Positions 43,489 through 64,000 of a stretch of 64,000 bases of DNA are shown here, in pieces. Both the position numbers and the translations under genes were made by a program. The first letter of the stretch is position 1. Each line of letters starts with the position of its first letter. The stretch is from the NCBI GenBank assembly GCA_040357565.1, contig JBDODJ010000008.1; one strand, 5' to 3'. This DNA is from Cercozoa sp. M6MM (taxonomy: Eukaryota > Endomyxa: Ascetosporea). A model generated the notes under the pieces. It was not told the origin of the DNA and did not search any database. It was given only the letters and a program-made list of their open reading frames with translations.

Positions 43489-44180
43489 ACCGACTTTACA
43501 ACTCCCCTTTTGCCGCTCTTCCGTAGCCCTAAGTGTTTCCGCAGTCTGACACCGTACCAATGCCGCTAGCACACTTTGGATAACACTTAGCGCCACACAG
43601 ACAAAGGAGAGCCTCATGAACATTTTAACTATTATTACTGTACAGAATCTATAGTACAGTGTTACCGCAGCCTTTCAGAAATTGAGGCTTTGGTAGTGCA
43701 AAAGAGTACTATGCCAGGAAAAAGACCCAAGATAGGGTCGGCAAAGTACAGGAAGTAGACTGGTCGGGAAGGATGAGAGGCCCGGTAGTCAGAAGAAGGA
43801 AGGAAGGAGAAGGAGGGACGTAAAGGAGAAAAAGAAAGGCTCTCTGTGCTGGGAAGACAGCAACAGGGATTACGTGAGAGTGCAAGGACTGGAGCCTGGA
43901 GAGGTGCTTTACCTGGTGAGTAGAGAGCCTTTTCAGGAAAAGAGCAAAATCTTGCTCTTTCGAGGTCAGTCTACCAAACACAGGGTAAGGAGGTTAGCAA
44001 CACTCTCGGAGAGGTCAGGATACCAGACAAACACAATACACCACACTTCTCAAAGTGCTTAATGAATAGCTTTCTTCCGCGCGGAGCACCAGAACTCAGA
44101 CAGATCTGACTGGCCGGATGGAAAATACCGTTTCGTAACAACAGTTCGTAGTATAACGCGACGTCACAGAACCTTGGACC

Positions 44181-44933
44181 CTAGACCAGAAGCGCTGCAC
44201 CGTGCACCGGGCGCAGCAGCTCTAGACTGAGCGCCATCACGTTGCCAGCCCGGTCGCTGATTGTGTTTAGTCTGCCAGCAATGCGGTCGGGCAGTTGCTC
44301 CGACTGTGCCTCCTCACTCTGCAACAGACCAAAGAAAGTGCAAGCTAGACGCACATCTTCTGGCGACGTCAACGCAAAGACGGCAGGCGAGTGTTGTTGC
44401 TCCACTTGATGCGACTCGAGCACGGCTGGGAGCGCGAGAATAAGGGAGCATAGAAAAAAGAGAAGGAATAGAGTACTTCCAAATGGCTGCCGGGCTCGTT
44501 GCACCTCAGCAGCCGTCTTGGCGGGTAGGTTGTCCAGAAACACTGTAAGTAGGGCGATCTCGACTGGTACTTGCGTGGCCGCGGTCTGCAACACCACCGC
44601 GCGCCGCAATACTCGGCTTGCTACAGAATTCTCAGCATTATTCACTTTTTATCCATATGACAGAATACCAGTCCACATGCGTTCCACTCGAAGTGCAATT
44701 TCGTCTTGCCAATGTTGTTCGAGCAAGGGCGTGATCAGCCTGGACGAGCACAGCAGCCGGCGCTCGGATTTTCTGAAATGTTGACGAGCCTCATCGCGAG
44801 TGACGACCACTAGACTGCTCGAATTGGCGTCATTCCCATCAAGAACGTCAAGAAACTGCTCCGGCACAGCCGGCAACGTCGCACCCGCAGCATGTACGAC
44901 ACACGACAAGACGCGACACAGGAAACTGTCCAT
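44181..44933 (-). CDS. Small protein of unknown function (about 230 aa, 3 exons)
   Basis: ATG 44933 gives MDSFLCRVLSCVVHAAG; the first exon runs on through EQFLDVLDGNDANSSSLVVV, then ARQHFRKSERRLLCSSRLI and ALRVERMWT to ~44670. An intron of ~47 bp (GTATTCTG...CTGTAG) leads to VLRRAVVLQTAATQVPVEIA and LLTVFLDNLPAKTAAEVQRA. A second intron (GTACTCTA...TCCCAG) leads to AVLESHQVEQQHSPAVFALT, then SPEDVRLACTFFGLLQ and a Leu-rich end, with TAG at 44183-44181. The frame stays open across both junctions, which supports a real gene. The composition suggests an all-helical soluble protein. No family recognised. It is head-to-head with the BLTP1-like gene. Confidence 0.6.
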
Positions 44934-45394
44934 TTAGGTGCTTGCTTTCGCGCACTATGCCAAGTGGGCAAACTCGCTGGAAAAAGAAGGCTGCTCTAGT
45001 GCATGTTGCCTCTAATCCCATCTCGGCGCCAACAAACAAGCTCAATTCTTCTTTCATGCTCGCGTATTTAGCAACGATCGGCAGCGCAGTGCACTATAAC
45101 AGATTTAAGTTTGTACAAGCACGCGCGTGCGTTAATCCAGCCGGAGCAGCAGGCTTGGGCTGCGGGCCCAATCGATTTTTTCCCAGGTCGGCCGCAGCAT
45201 GGAGAGCGAGCTGATTGACTGGGGGCCACTGCCACTCACATTTACATTCTGGACGCTCTGCATGTACGTTGTTTTGACTGATACCGAGGTGTAAACACCT
45301 TTCTTTAGGCTCTTCACATTGCTGGTCTACTTGATTCTCCTTGACCGGTACGAAGTAACTGAAATCCCCCGAGGGAGTCAATGATACATAAAGA
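44934..45394. promoter_or_regulatory. Divergent intergenic region, unknown gene / BLTP1-like gene
   Basis: 461 bp between two divergent start codons. Short plus-strand (44957) and minus-strand ORFs exist but none joins sensibly to either gene. A 5' noncoding exon of the BLTP1-like gene could lie here. Confidence 0.35.
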
Positions 45395-58136
<12,742 letters not shown>

Positions 58137-58570
58137 CTGACAGTCTTGGGTCGAACTCGAGTGCGATGCGGTAACCAAAGGACCGACGCGATCTGCTCGC
58201 GCATGCGATGCTGATGCAAAATGCGTGCGCGCCTGGCGGCGGCCGGCGGCACTCTCGTCTAAGTCAGGCACTTTTGTCTAAGTCACGACTGTCAGGACCG
58301 AGAACAACATTTCGATACGTATCAATGTACTTACAGTTGAATCTTCTAAGATCTACACGAACGGAACGATACTAAACTTGATTGTACCAAATGCTGGTGT
58401 GACTTAGAGCTGGGCAAAAGTAGTAACTTACGTCATATTTCAGCAATCGCATTCGGGGAGGGCTTCCTCTGCCGTCGTGGCCTCTTTGTGTACTTTAAGT
58501 CTCACGGGGAGCCCCCGCACGCATTGTTGTTTTGCACTGTGCATTTTGTATGACCCGTCCAGATGAAGAT

Positions 58571-58830
58571 ATGCATGCATGTATGTATGTGCGTATGTAT
58601 GTATGTTAGTTAGTTGAGTCTTCTAGGAAACCCTGCACCAGTACGGGGTGGGTCACAAGAGCAAGGCCGTGTCTACCGCCCGCTTAGGGTAGGCGTATGT
58701 ATGTATCGTATGTATGTATGTGCGTATGTATGTATGTATGTGTGTATGTAGTATGTAGGTGTGTATGTATCGTATGTTTGTATGTATCGTATGTTTGTAT
58801 CGTATGTATGTGTATGTCTGTGTGTATGTC
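58571..58830. repeat. (GTAT)n tetranucleotide tract interrupted by a mobile-element fragment
   Basis: GTAT/GTGC/GTATC units at 58571-58604 resume at 58694-58830. The intervening ~90 bp (58605-58693) is the dispersed module, so an element seems to have landed in, or seeded, the tetranucleotide tract. Confidence 0.85.
58605..58659. repeat. Dispersed repeat module (opposite orientation to 12424-12489)
   Basis: Reads GTTAGTTAGTTGAGTCTTCT, then AGGAAACCCTGCACC and GGGGTGGGTCAC: the reverse complement of the interior of the element at 12394-12543 with few differences. A related fragment is at 60965-60997. Confidence 0.85.
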
Positions 58831-58966
58831 TTTGTAAAAAAAAGCACCAACGCAACAATCACAACAACGCAACTACATAGCTGATTTCTTGTTAACTAAC
58901 TAACTACGTACCGGAACATCTAGCGGTGTGCTTCGAAGCCCGGGCCTATCCGCCGTTCTGCTGAGC

Positions 58967-60799
58967 TCACGACTTGTGTTTCGAGTTGGCGAGAGCGGCT
59001 GCAGCATGCCGCAGGTGCTGCTCGATAAAAGTGGCGACAAAATCGTAGCCATGTCCGTAACCAGAGCACTGCGGTTCATGCCTCACGACAAGGATAAGTG
59101 CGCTGTAAAAAAACATAGCCTGTACCATGTGCACGGAAACGTCGACATTGGACTGGTTCTACAACACATGGGGTTTCACTCCTCCAACTCAACTTGCCTC
59201 CTCGATCAGGAGTATTGGCAGAGAAAATACCGCCGCCTCGATCAGCGAGGACGTGCGCAACTGCGACGCAAAACCGTCAGCACCGCCCTGATGCACTCTG
59301 CTCTCGAAAATAAAGGTGAAGGAAAACAAGGTAAAGCGTAGAGTAAGGCGCACAGGATCGGTAACTTCGGAGTGGGCGCCGAATAGCGCTTCAGCAGGTG
59401 GCATGCGTCCTAAACGTAGAGAAGCACATGGAAGGCAAACATACGAAAAGGGTTAAGAGGCAACATACGTACCGCAGCCATTGGTCCTTCTCGCTCAGGT
59501 AGGCGGAGAAGCACTTGTGGCCTGTATGGGAGAGGAAGGGACTGTTGTAAAATGCTGGAAACGAACAATGCGCATACCCCAAGGACAGTGCATTGGCTCA
59601 CAAATCGGCGCCAGTGCGCTGCAGGAGTAGTACTTGCCCGGATTGCGCAGGAAAAGCACCAATGCGCCGTGTCCTGTTTCACGCGTGCAGGGGGTGAACA
59701 AGAATAGAGTAGGGGTATAGAGTTAACGCACCGCCCATGCTGTGGCCGCTGATGCTGATGCGCGTAGTGTCAACGCACGGCAGCGTTCGACCCACCGCGT
59801 TCATCAACTCCTCGGCGTAGTAGGTGTAGCACTGGTAGTGCGGCGCCCACTTCTCGGTGTTGGCGTCGGTGTAGAATCCGGCACCGGTACCGAGGTCCCA
59901 ACTCTCGTCTTCGCCCTCGACTCCGGCACCTCTCCTATACACAGATACCTTATACACTCCTGTCATCCTCTCAATAACGAAAAAAGTACGGCGATGTGTC
60001 GGGACACACGAGAACAATGTCCAGTGCGGCGGCAACGCGCTGTGCTCCAGCCTTTTGCATCTGCGGGGGGGGGGGGTGGACATGACACTACAGAGACAGC
60101 ATATAAGAAGATAAAGAGAGCAAGTACGAAGTTGTCCTCGTTGCACGTCAGACCAGACAGCCACAGGAAAACGGGAGACTGGTGACCCTCCTCCTGCAGT
60201 GCCTTGGGCGGCAAGAACACTGAGAACTTTGCGTTCAAACCACCAAAGCTCTGCGACACGTGCTCTGTACACACACACACATACACACACACACGTACAC
60301 ACACGTGTACACACACACGTGTACACACACGTACACACACACGTGTATACACACATGTGTACACACACACACACACGTGTACACACACACACGTGTACAC
60401 ACACACGTGTACACACACGTGTACACACACACGTGTACACACACACACGTGTACACACACACGTGTACACACACACGTGTACACANNNNNNNNNNACACA
60501 CACACGTGTACACACACACGTGTACACACACACGTGTACACACACACACGTGTACACACACACACGTGTACACACACACACACACACACACACGTGTACA
60601 CATACACACGTGTACACACACACACACGTGTACACACACACACGTGTACACACGTGTGTGTGTGTCGGGGAAACGAGATGTACCGTACTTGCGCACCTCA
60701 CCGCCAAAGCAGCGCGACGTCGACTATCGGTGCATAAATTTACGTACACATCAGAAAAAACACTGCAAACCATACCAACAACGTAGCAGCCTCAGACAT
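58967..60799 (-). CDS. ESD: S-formylglutathione hydrolase (esterase D)
   Basis: Serine hydrolase that releases formate and glutathione from S-formylglutathione in formaldehyde detoxification. Start ATG 60799: MSEAATLL, then [10 protein letters not shown] (family NKCFGG), an intron with a long CACGTGTA minisatellite, and then [20 protein letters not shown] (~60240), [16 protein letters not shown] (~60170), [13 protein letters not shown] (~60020-60000; DTSPRG), [19 protein letters not shown] (~59920), [13 protein letters not shown] (nucleophile GHSMGG, ~59745), [20 protein letters not shown] (~59670), [26 protein letters not shown] (~59510), [11 protein letters not shown] (~59300) and [20 protein letters not shown] (catalytic His region, ~59060). 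Stop TGA 58969-58967. The catalytic Ser, the Asp region and the His are all represented, so the gene looks intact. Length (about 290 residues) is normal. A plus-strand ORF at 58928-59341 is its shadow. Confidence 0.93.
60266..60665. repeat. CACACACGTGTA minisatellite with 10-N gap, ESD intron
   Basis: About 400 bp of alternating (CA)n and ACACGTGTAC units, with Ns at 60486-60495. Each ACACGTGT is palindromic. Located in the intron between the first CFGG exon and the catalytic-domain exons of the S-formylglutathione hydrolase gene. Confidence 0.9.
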
Positions 60800-61862
60800 G
60801 TTAGGGGTTGTTAACCGCTACAAGCACACGTAGGAAACGGTTGTTATGGACGATCTATAGCAGTCAAAATCAAAAATTACTGTAAATTTTTCTATCGCTT
60901 TGACATGTGACCAGACCAAGAAATCATCATTTGAAAGTTCAGTATACGAAGAAACCCGATGTAGTTTCCCTGTACCAGTACTGGGGTGGGTCACAAGCGC
61001 CATGGCCGTAATCCCCTTTTAAAGTTCCCCCAGGACATCTTCTTCACGCTTGTCATCGGCGTCGGCGTCACATCGTCTTGTTGTCGTCCGTCGAGTCGTC
61101 TCGTTGCCTGTTGCTCTCCTCCCACCTAATTAAACAAGCGCAGACAAGCACAGAAATTTGGCACACCACCGCTTTGGGGGTTTGCTCAGTATGTCTTCAA
61201 TAGTGCGCCATTCAGTTGGCTTGGCGGAGGCCATCGGTTTGTTTGAGTTGTCACATTCTAAATAATAGTCGGAATTCTGTCTGTCTCATAACAGTCTGTC
61301 CTGACAGCTGCGGGAGGATGGACAAGTCAGTGTCGCCGGCACCGGCACGCTCGGCAAACTCGGCACAGGATACGAGAATGACGTCGATATAGACGAAGTG
61401 TTCACACTGCCAAAAGAGACTTTCCTCAACGCTTCTGTCGTATCTTGTCTTGTGTACTTCCGTAAGTTCTATGCGTAAGGAAACGAATGCCACATTGCAA
61501 GTCTTTCTGCCTCGTACTGTTGGTGGCATTGGTAATTTTGCCGTTGCCGCGCGGCTACTGCGTTTGCCTTGCTCGGATTTGTCTGATACCTACCCATCCG
61601 TATCCAGCTTCATTTCTCTTCAAAACTATCGCATCAGTCTCAGTGGCATCGCATAGATCTGTTGTGACCGAGACCGAGAAATCATTGAGATCGTAAATTT
61701 ATCTCAGTTTCTATATAATACGCGACGGAAATGACAAACGAATCACTAATCTGATCTAGAGTCGAAGCGGAATGAAGAGGCCATCTCGACCTGGCATTAC
61801 CTCACTAAAAGCACAAACGAAAACGAAATGGTCGTGTTTTTTTTTACAGCAAAGAAAAAAAC
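60800..61862. other. Intergenic region, no supported gene
   Basis: Contains a fragment of the dispersed module (60965-60997). An open stretch at ~61310-61480 (+) reads QLREDGQVSVAGTGTLG and ENDVDIDEVFTLPKE, and looks mildly protein-like. I could not find a start, partner exons or a family, so I do not call a gene. Confidence 0.4.
60965..60997. repeat. Dispersed repeat module fragment
   Basis: TTTCCCTGTACCAGTACTGG followed by GGTGGGTCACAAG, matching the right half of 58605-58659 in the same orientation. Confidence 0.8.
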
Positions 61863-62320
61863 TCACATCCCAGCGTCGCAGAAATACTTCGCGTCAAGTT
61901 CCTCTCGAATCGTGTTGAATTCGAGATCTTAATTGCACATACTCAAACCTTTTGGAAAAAGGCATTTTTAGCGACAAAATACCACAAGTCATGCCAGTGA
62001 GAAGGCACTTATGGGGACGCATCTCACGGATGAAATCTAGTGTCTGAGGAGGTGTGTACAGGGAGAGAACGAAAAAACGGAAAGTACCTGAGGCCAGCAG
62101 AAATGTGCTGGATGCGCATTTCGATTGCGAAACACACAGTCCAACACCAGAAGATCGATGGGCTGGAGTGTACACATCATAGTTACATTCAAAGGCGTAG
62201 TTTGTGTAGTTTGTGTACCCACTTCTGTAGCCACTCGCGTGTATGCGAGGGCACAGACGAAACGTCGCTGATGTAGACGATTCGACGTCTCCTTTGCTCT
62301 TCTTCGAAAAGTATGAGGGG
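61863..62320 (-). CDS. Metallo-beta-lactamase-fold hydrolase, C-terminal part only
   Basis: Three exons at the 3' end of the gene. RRRRIVYISDVSSVPSHTRE (~62300-62240) corresponds to 'kivYisDvs.ip' of the PhnP-like/MBL phosphodiesterase group. PIDLLVLDCVFRNRNAHPAH then F (~62165-62105) matches 'iDvLvlDaLr...HpTHf', QTLDFIREMRPHKCLLTGMTC (~62050-61990) matches 'eal...r.l.pkr.lLTGmsH', and EFNTIREELDAKYFCDAGM ends at TGA 61865-61863. The metal-binding HxHxDH part should lie upstream but is not present: the sequence runs into a microsatellite and a 100-N gap. In the TGM(T/S)H position I read Cys (TGMTC) where many relatives have His. The gene is incomplete in this assembly. Confidence 0.7.
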
Positions 62321-62370
62321 TAAAAACGATACATAGGCAATTACGCGGGAGAAAAGGGGTCAAGGGAGTA

Positions 62371-62371
62371 C

Positions 62372-62419
<48 letters not shown>

Positions 62420-62549
62420 NNNNNNNNNNNNNNNNNNNNNNNNNNNNNNNNNNNNNNNNNNNNNNNNNNNNNNNNNNNNNNNNNNNNNNNNNNNNNNNNN
62501 NNNNNNNNNNNNNNNNNNNCACACACACACACACGTGACACACACACAG
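62371..62549. repeat. (TG)n - 100 N - (CA)n: second microsatellite that switches strand across a gap
   Basis: (TG)n to the left of Ns 62420-62519 and (CA)n to the right. The genes on either side are both incomplete at the gap, as expected for an unsized gap or a false join. Confidence 0.9.
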
Positions 62550-62845
62550 ACAGAGATAAGCATCAATAAATTTACTTTCGAAAGGTGTGCAGACGATTGA
62601 AGAATGAAAGTGACAGCTTTCGATGCGATCTCCGACAATGTTTGCGACAGATTGCCACTCTGCAAACGCACGCAGGCAGCTGAAGTTCATACTGACAGTC
62701 AAAAGCAGCTGACATACAGTAGCAGAGGGTCGCCAGGAATGCAGCGAGCACAGCTCTCGGAGCAACTCGAGCACCTGCTGCACCACAGGGTGCACACCGC
62801 CCCTGTCCTGTTAAAACACTCTGTAAGCAGAAGACGAAAGTATGT

Positions 62846-62921
<76 letters not shown>

Positions 62922-63486
62922 AGTTACCGAAGCCGGAAAATGTTGGCCCGACTCCTCAAGGAAAGTCAAAAGTTTGCGTTTGGCCGATATCACGCGTGTT
63001 TCCTGTTTGTTTTCGAAGGGTGTTATAGCAAAACAAATAAGTAGAAAGAGGTACGGCCTCTTCTGACAGGGTGTCGACGAGAGGCGCCAGGGCCGGTGAC
63101 AGCTGCGTGAACTCGGAGCTGTTGTCTGTGACGACTGCTTTGACACGCAAGGCGGCGACCTGTCGCACATACGCACACATATGCACATGTGTCAACCGAT
63201 ATATCTAGCCACGAACCAGACGTGTCGAGAAGGCTGCGAAGTCCGCTAGTTTCTTCGCTTCATTCTGCGAACACTGGATATTTTAAAAAACAGCGAACAC
63301 AGAGTCAAACCTTGGCGGCGTCAGCGGCTTCAAGAACGCGTTTGTTCCACTTCTCCACTGCGGGGGCCTACAGGTGCGTGCGTGAGTGTGTGCAAGCACT
63401 GTGTGGATAGCGTGCGTGCGTTAAATACCGCGATTTGAGCAAGCAAACTGTCAAGACACGCCGAGTCGGCGCAGGTGTATCTATCT

Positions 63487-63537
<51 letters not shown>

Positions 63538-64000
63538 TATTTATATCCATGAATACACAAGGTAGATCGCGATTACGGGTGAAGTGCACCTGAGAAGAAA
63601 GGCATGCAGGTGACTCTCTTGCCGAAGCGCGCGCAGCAGCCTAAACAGGGTGTGGAAACGAATCAAAGGAGGCGCAGGGGTAAATACCGCAGACAAGTGT
63701 TTTGCACGAGTGCAGCCACATCGTCGTCCTCGTTCAACTGCAGGAAAGAGACAACTCAATGTCCGCACTTCACAAAAGGTAGAATGGAAAGCCTACATCG
63801 TCGTGAGACATCGTGGCGTTGGACATTGCAGTGAGGCTAATGTCGTCTTGTTCCTCTTGTTGCTGTGGTTCTTGTTTTTGTTGTGACTGTTGTTTTGTGC
63901 TGTACAAGGACGTATTGAGTATCGAATGGTCCACGGTGGCGTTCGTGCTGCACAATAAAATGTGAACCTTAACTATCTTGAGATTAACTCTGCTGTACCT
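62550..64000 (-). CDS. Exo70-like exocyst subunit (partial at both ends), tentative
   Basis: Exocyst subunits tether secretory vesicles to the plasma membrane. The window enters the gene from the right with a Gln-rich exon (SILNTSLYSTKQQSQQKQ, ~63930). Then come LNEDDDVAALVQNTC (~63730), LLRALRQESHLHAFLL, CADSACLDSLLAQIA (~63470), APAVEKWNKRVLEAADAAK (~63365), NEAKKLADFAAF, VAALRVKAVVTDNSSEF with SPALAPLVDTLSEE (~63160-63070), AKRKLLTFLEESGQHFPASV (~62990), and TGAVHPVVQQVLELLREL (~62800-62745). The run 'A+.kL..FLe......P ... G.VHp.....l.fL..L' resembles Exo70, where a conserved 'dGtVHplT..vl.fL..L' follows an 'AR..l.dFae.i' helix. All-helical composition fits. The 5' end lies outside the window and the 3' end beyond the N gap, so the call is weak. 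Confidence 0.4.
62849..62919. repeat. (GA)n microsatellite, Exo70-like intron
   Basis: About 70 bp of pure (AG)n, i.e. (CT)n on the coding strand. It lies just downstream of the HFPASV exon. Confidence 0.95.
63487..63534. repeat. (CA)n microsatellite, Exo70-like intron
   Basis: Pure (CA)n of 48 bp, (TG)n on the coding strand, placed between two exons of the Exo70-like gene. Confidence 0.95.

Larger units (their letters stand above)
42690..44180. other. Repeat-rich intergenic region (1.5 kb)
   Basis: Holds copy B of the dispersed repeat (42925-43268), the short module at 43461-43488 shared with 58666-58693, and a purine-rich stretch (43780-43850). At 43936-43957 there is a hairpin with 9-bp arms (AAAGAGCAA / TTGCTCTTT). 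A 90-codon minus-strand ORF at 43709-43981 resembles nothing I know. Probably remains of mobile elements. Confidence 0.6.
58137..58966. other. Intergenic region with repeat fragments and a GTAT satellite
   Basis: No coding exon recognised. It contains the (GTAT)n tract, the repeat module at 58605-58659, the 28-bp module at 58666-58693, and a CTAACTAACTAC motif at 58894. Both flanking genes end here (tail-to-tail). Confidence 0.6.

Noticed and set aside
43709-43981. 90-codon minus-strand ORF in the repeat-rich spacer
   Set aside because: No homology recognised, no exon partners, and it lies in repeat sequence; the purine-rich plus strand alone keeps the frame open.
44957-45214. Plus-strand ORF starting MPSGQTRWKKKAALVH as a possible N-terminus of the BLTP1-like gene
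   Set aside because: The conserved family N-terminus (membrane anchor then IGAFRL) begins with its own ATG at 45395, and no good splice junction links the upstream ORF to it.
58928-59341. 137-codon plus-strand ORF
   Set aside because: It is the antisense shadow of the last exons of S-formylglutathione hydrolase; the minus strand there encodes [20 protein letters not shown] and [11 protein letters not shown].
61251-61660. Opposed ORFs on both strands at 61251-61529 (-) and 61450-61656 (+), and an open stretch at 61310-61480 (+)
   Set aside because: Mildly protein-like, but I found no reliable start, partner exons, or family match.

Overview
The window is nuclear DNA from a eukaryotic microbe. 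Every gene I could model is split by many short introns (mostly about 45-110 bp, GT...AG). The gene content is eukaryotic: TOP2, polo-like kinase, MCM4, ORC5, YAK1, FANCM and BLTP1/Csf1. A convincing IFT52 gene means the organism, or its close ancestors, builds a flagellum or cilium. I cannot place the lineage. Two features are distinctive: 5' splice sites very often read GTAC, and introns are loaded with (TG/CA)n microsatellites. Six runs of N sit inside such microsatellites (two of about 100, one more of 100 and three of 10), so they are assembly gaps.

Layout. <1-4848 (-): DNA topoisomerase II, running off the left edge, with a short divergent promoter to IFT52 (5118-7361, +). A 24-bp perfect inverted repeat and a ~425-bp foldback element separate IFT52 from a tail-to-tail polo-like kinase (8237-11934, -). 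MCM4 follows (12630-17525, -), divergent from a D-lactate dehydrogenase-type gene (17899 to ~19710, +). After a dispersed repeat comes a YAK1/DYRK kinase (20856-24067, +). ORC5 (24481-26792, -) is divergent from an alkaline-phosphatase-superfamily gene resembling phosphonoacetate hydrolase (27069-29179, +). Next is an unknown single-pass membrane protein with a coiled coil (29830-30941, +), then a long FANCM/Hef-type helicase (31256-38470, +) and a secreted GH20 beta-hexosaminidase (about 38774-42689, +). A 1.5-kb repeat-rich spacer holds the second copy of the dispersed repeat. An unknown small gene (44181-44933, -) is head-to-head with a 12.7-kb gene for a bridge-like lipid-transfer protein of the BLTP1/Csf1 family (45395-58136, +). 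The right end holds S-formylglutathione hydrolase (58967-60799, -), the C-terminal part of a metallo-beta-lactamase-fold hydrolase (61863 to ~62320, -) and, beyond a gap, part of an Exo70-like exocyst gene (~62540 to >64000, -).

Functionally the window is rich in chromosome-replication and cell-cycle genes (TOP2, PLK, MCM4, ORC5, FANCM) plus ciliary, lipid-transport, lysosomal and small-metabolism genes. This is probably a chance mix in a gene-dense genome rather than a co-regulated unit.

Limits: gene spans are first recognisable start to stop. Internal exon borders were read by eye from homology and GT/AG signals, and many are approximate. Family calls rest on remembered motifs, not on a search.
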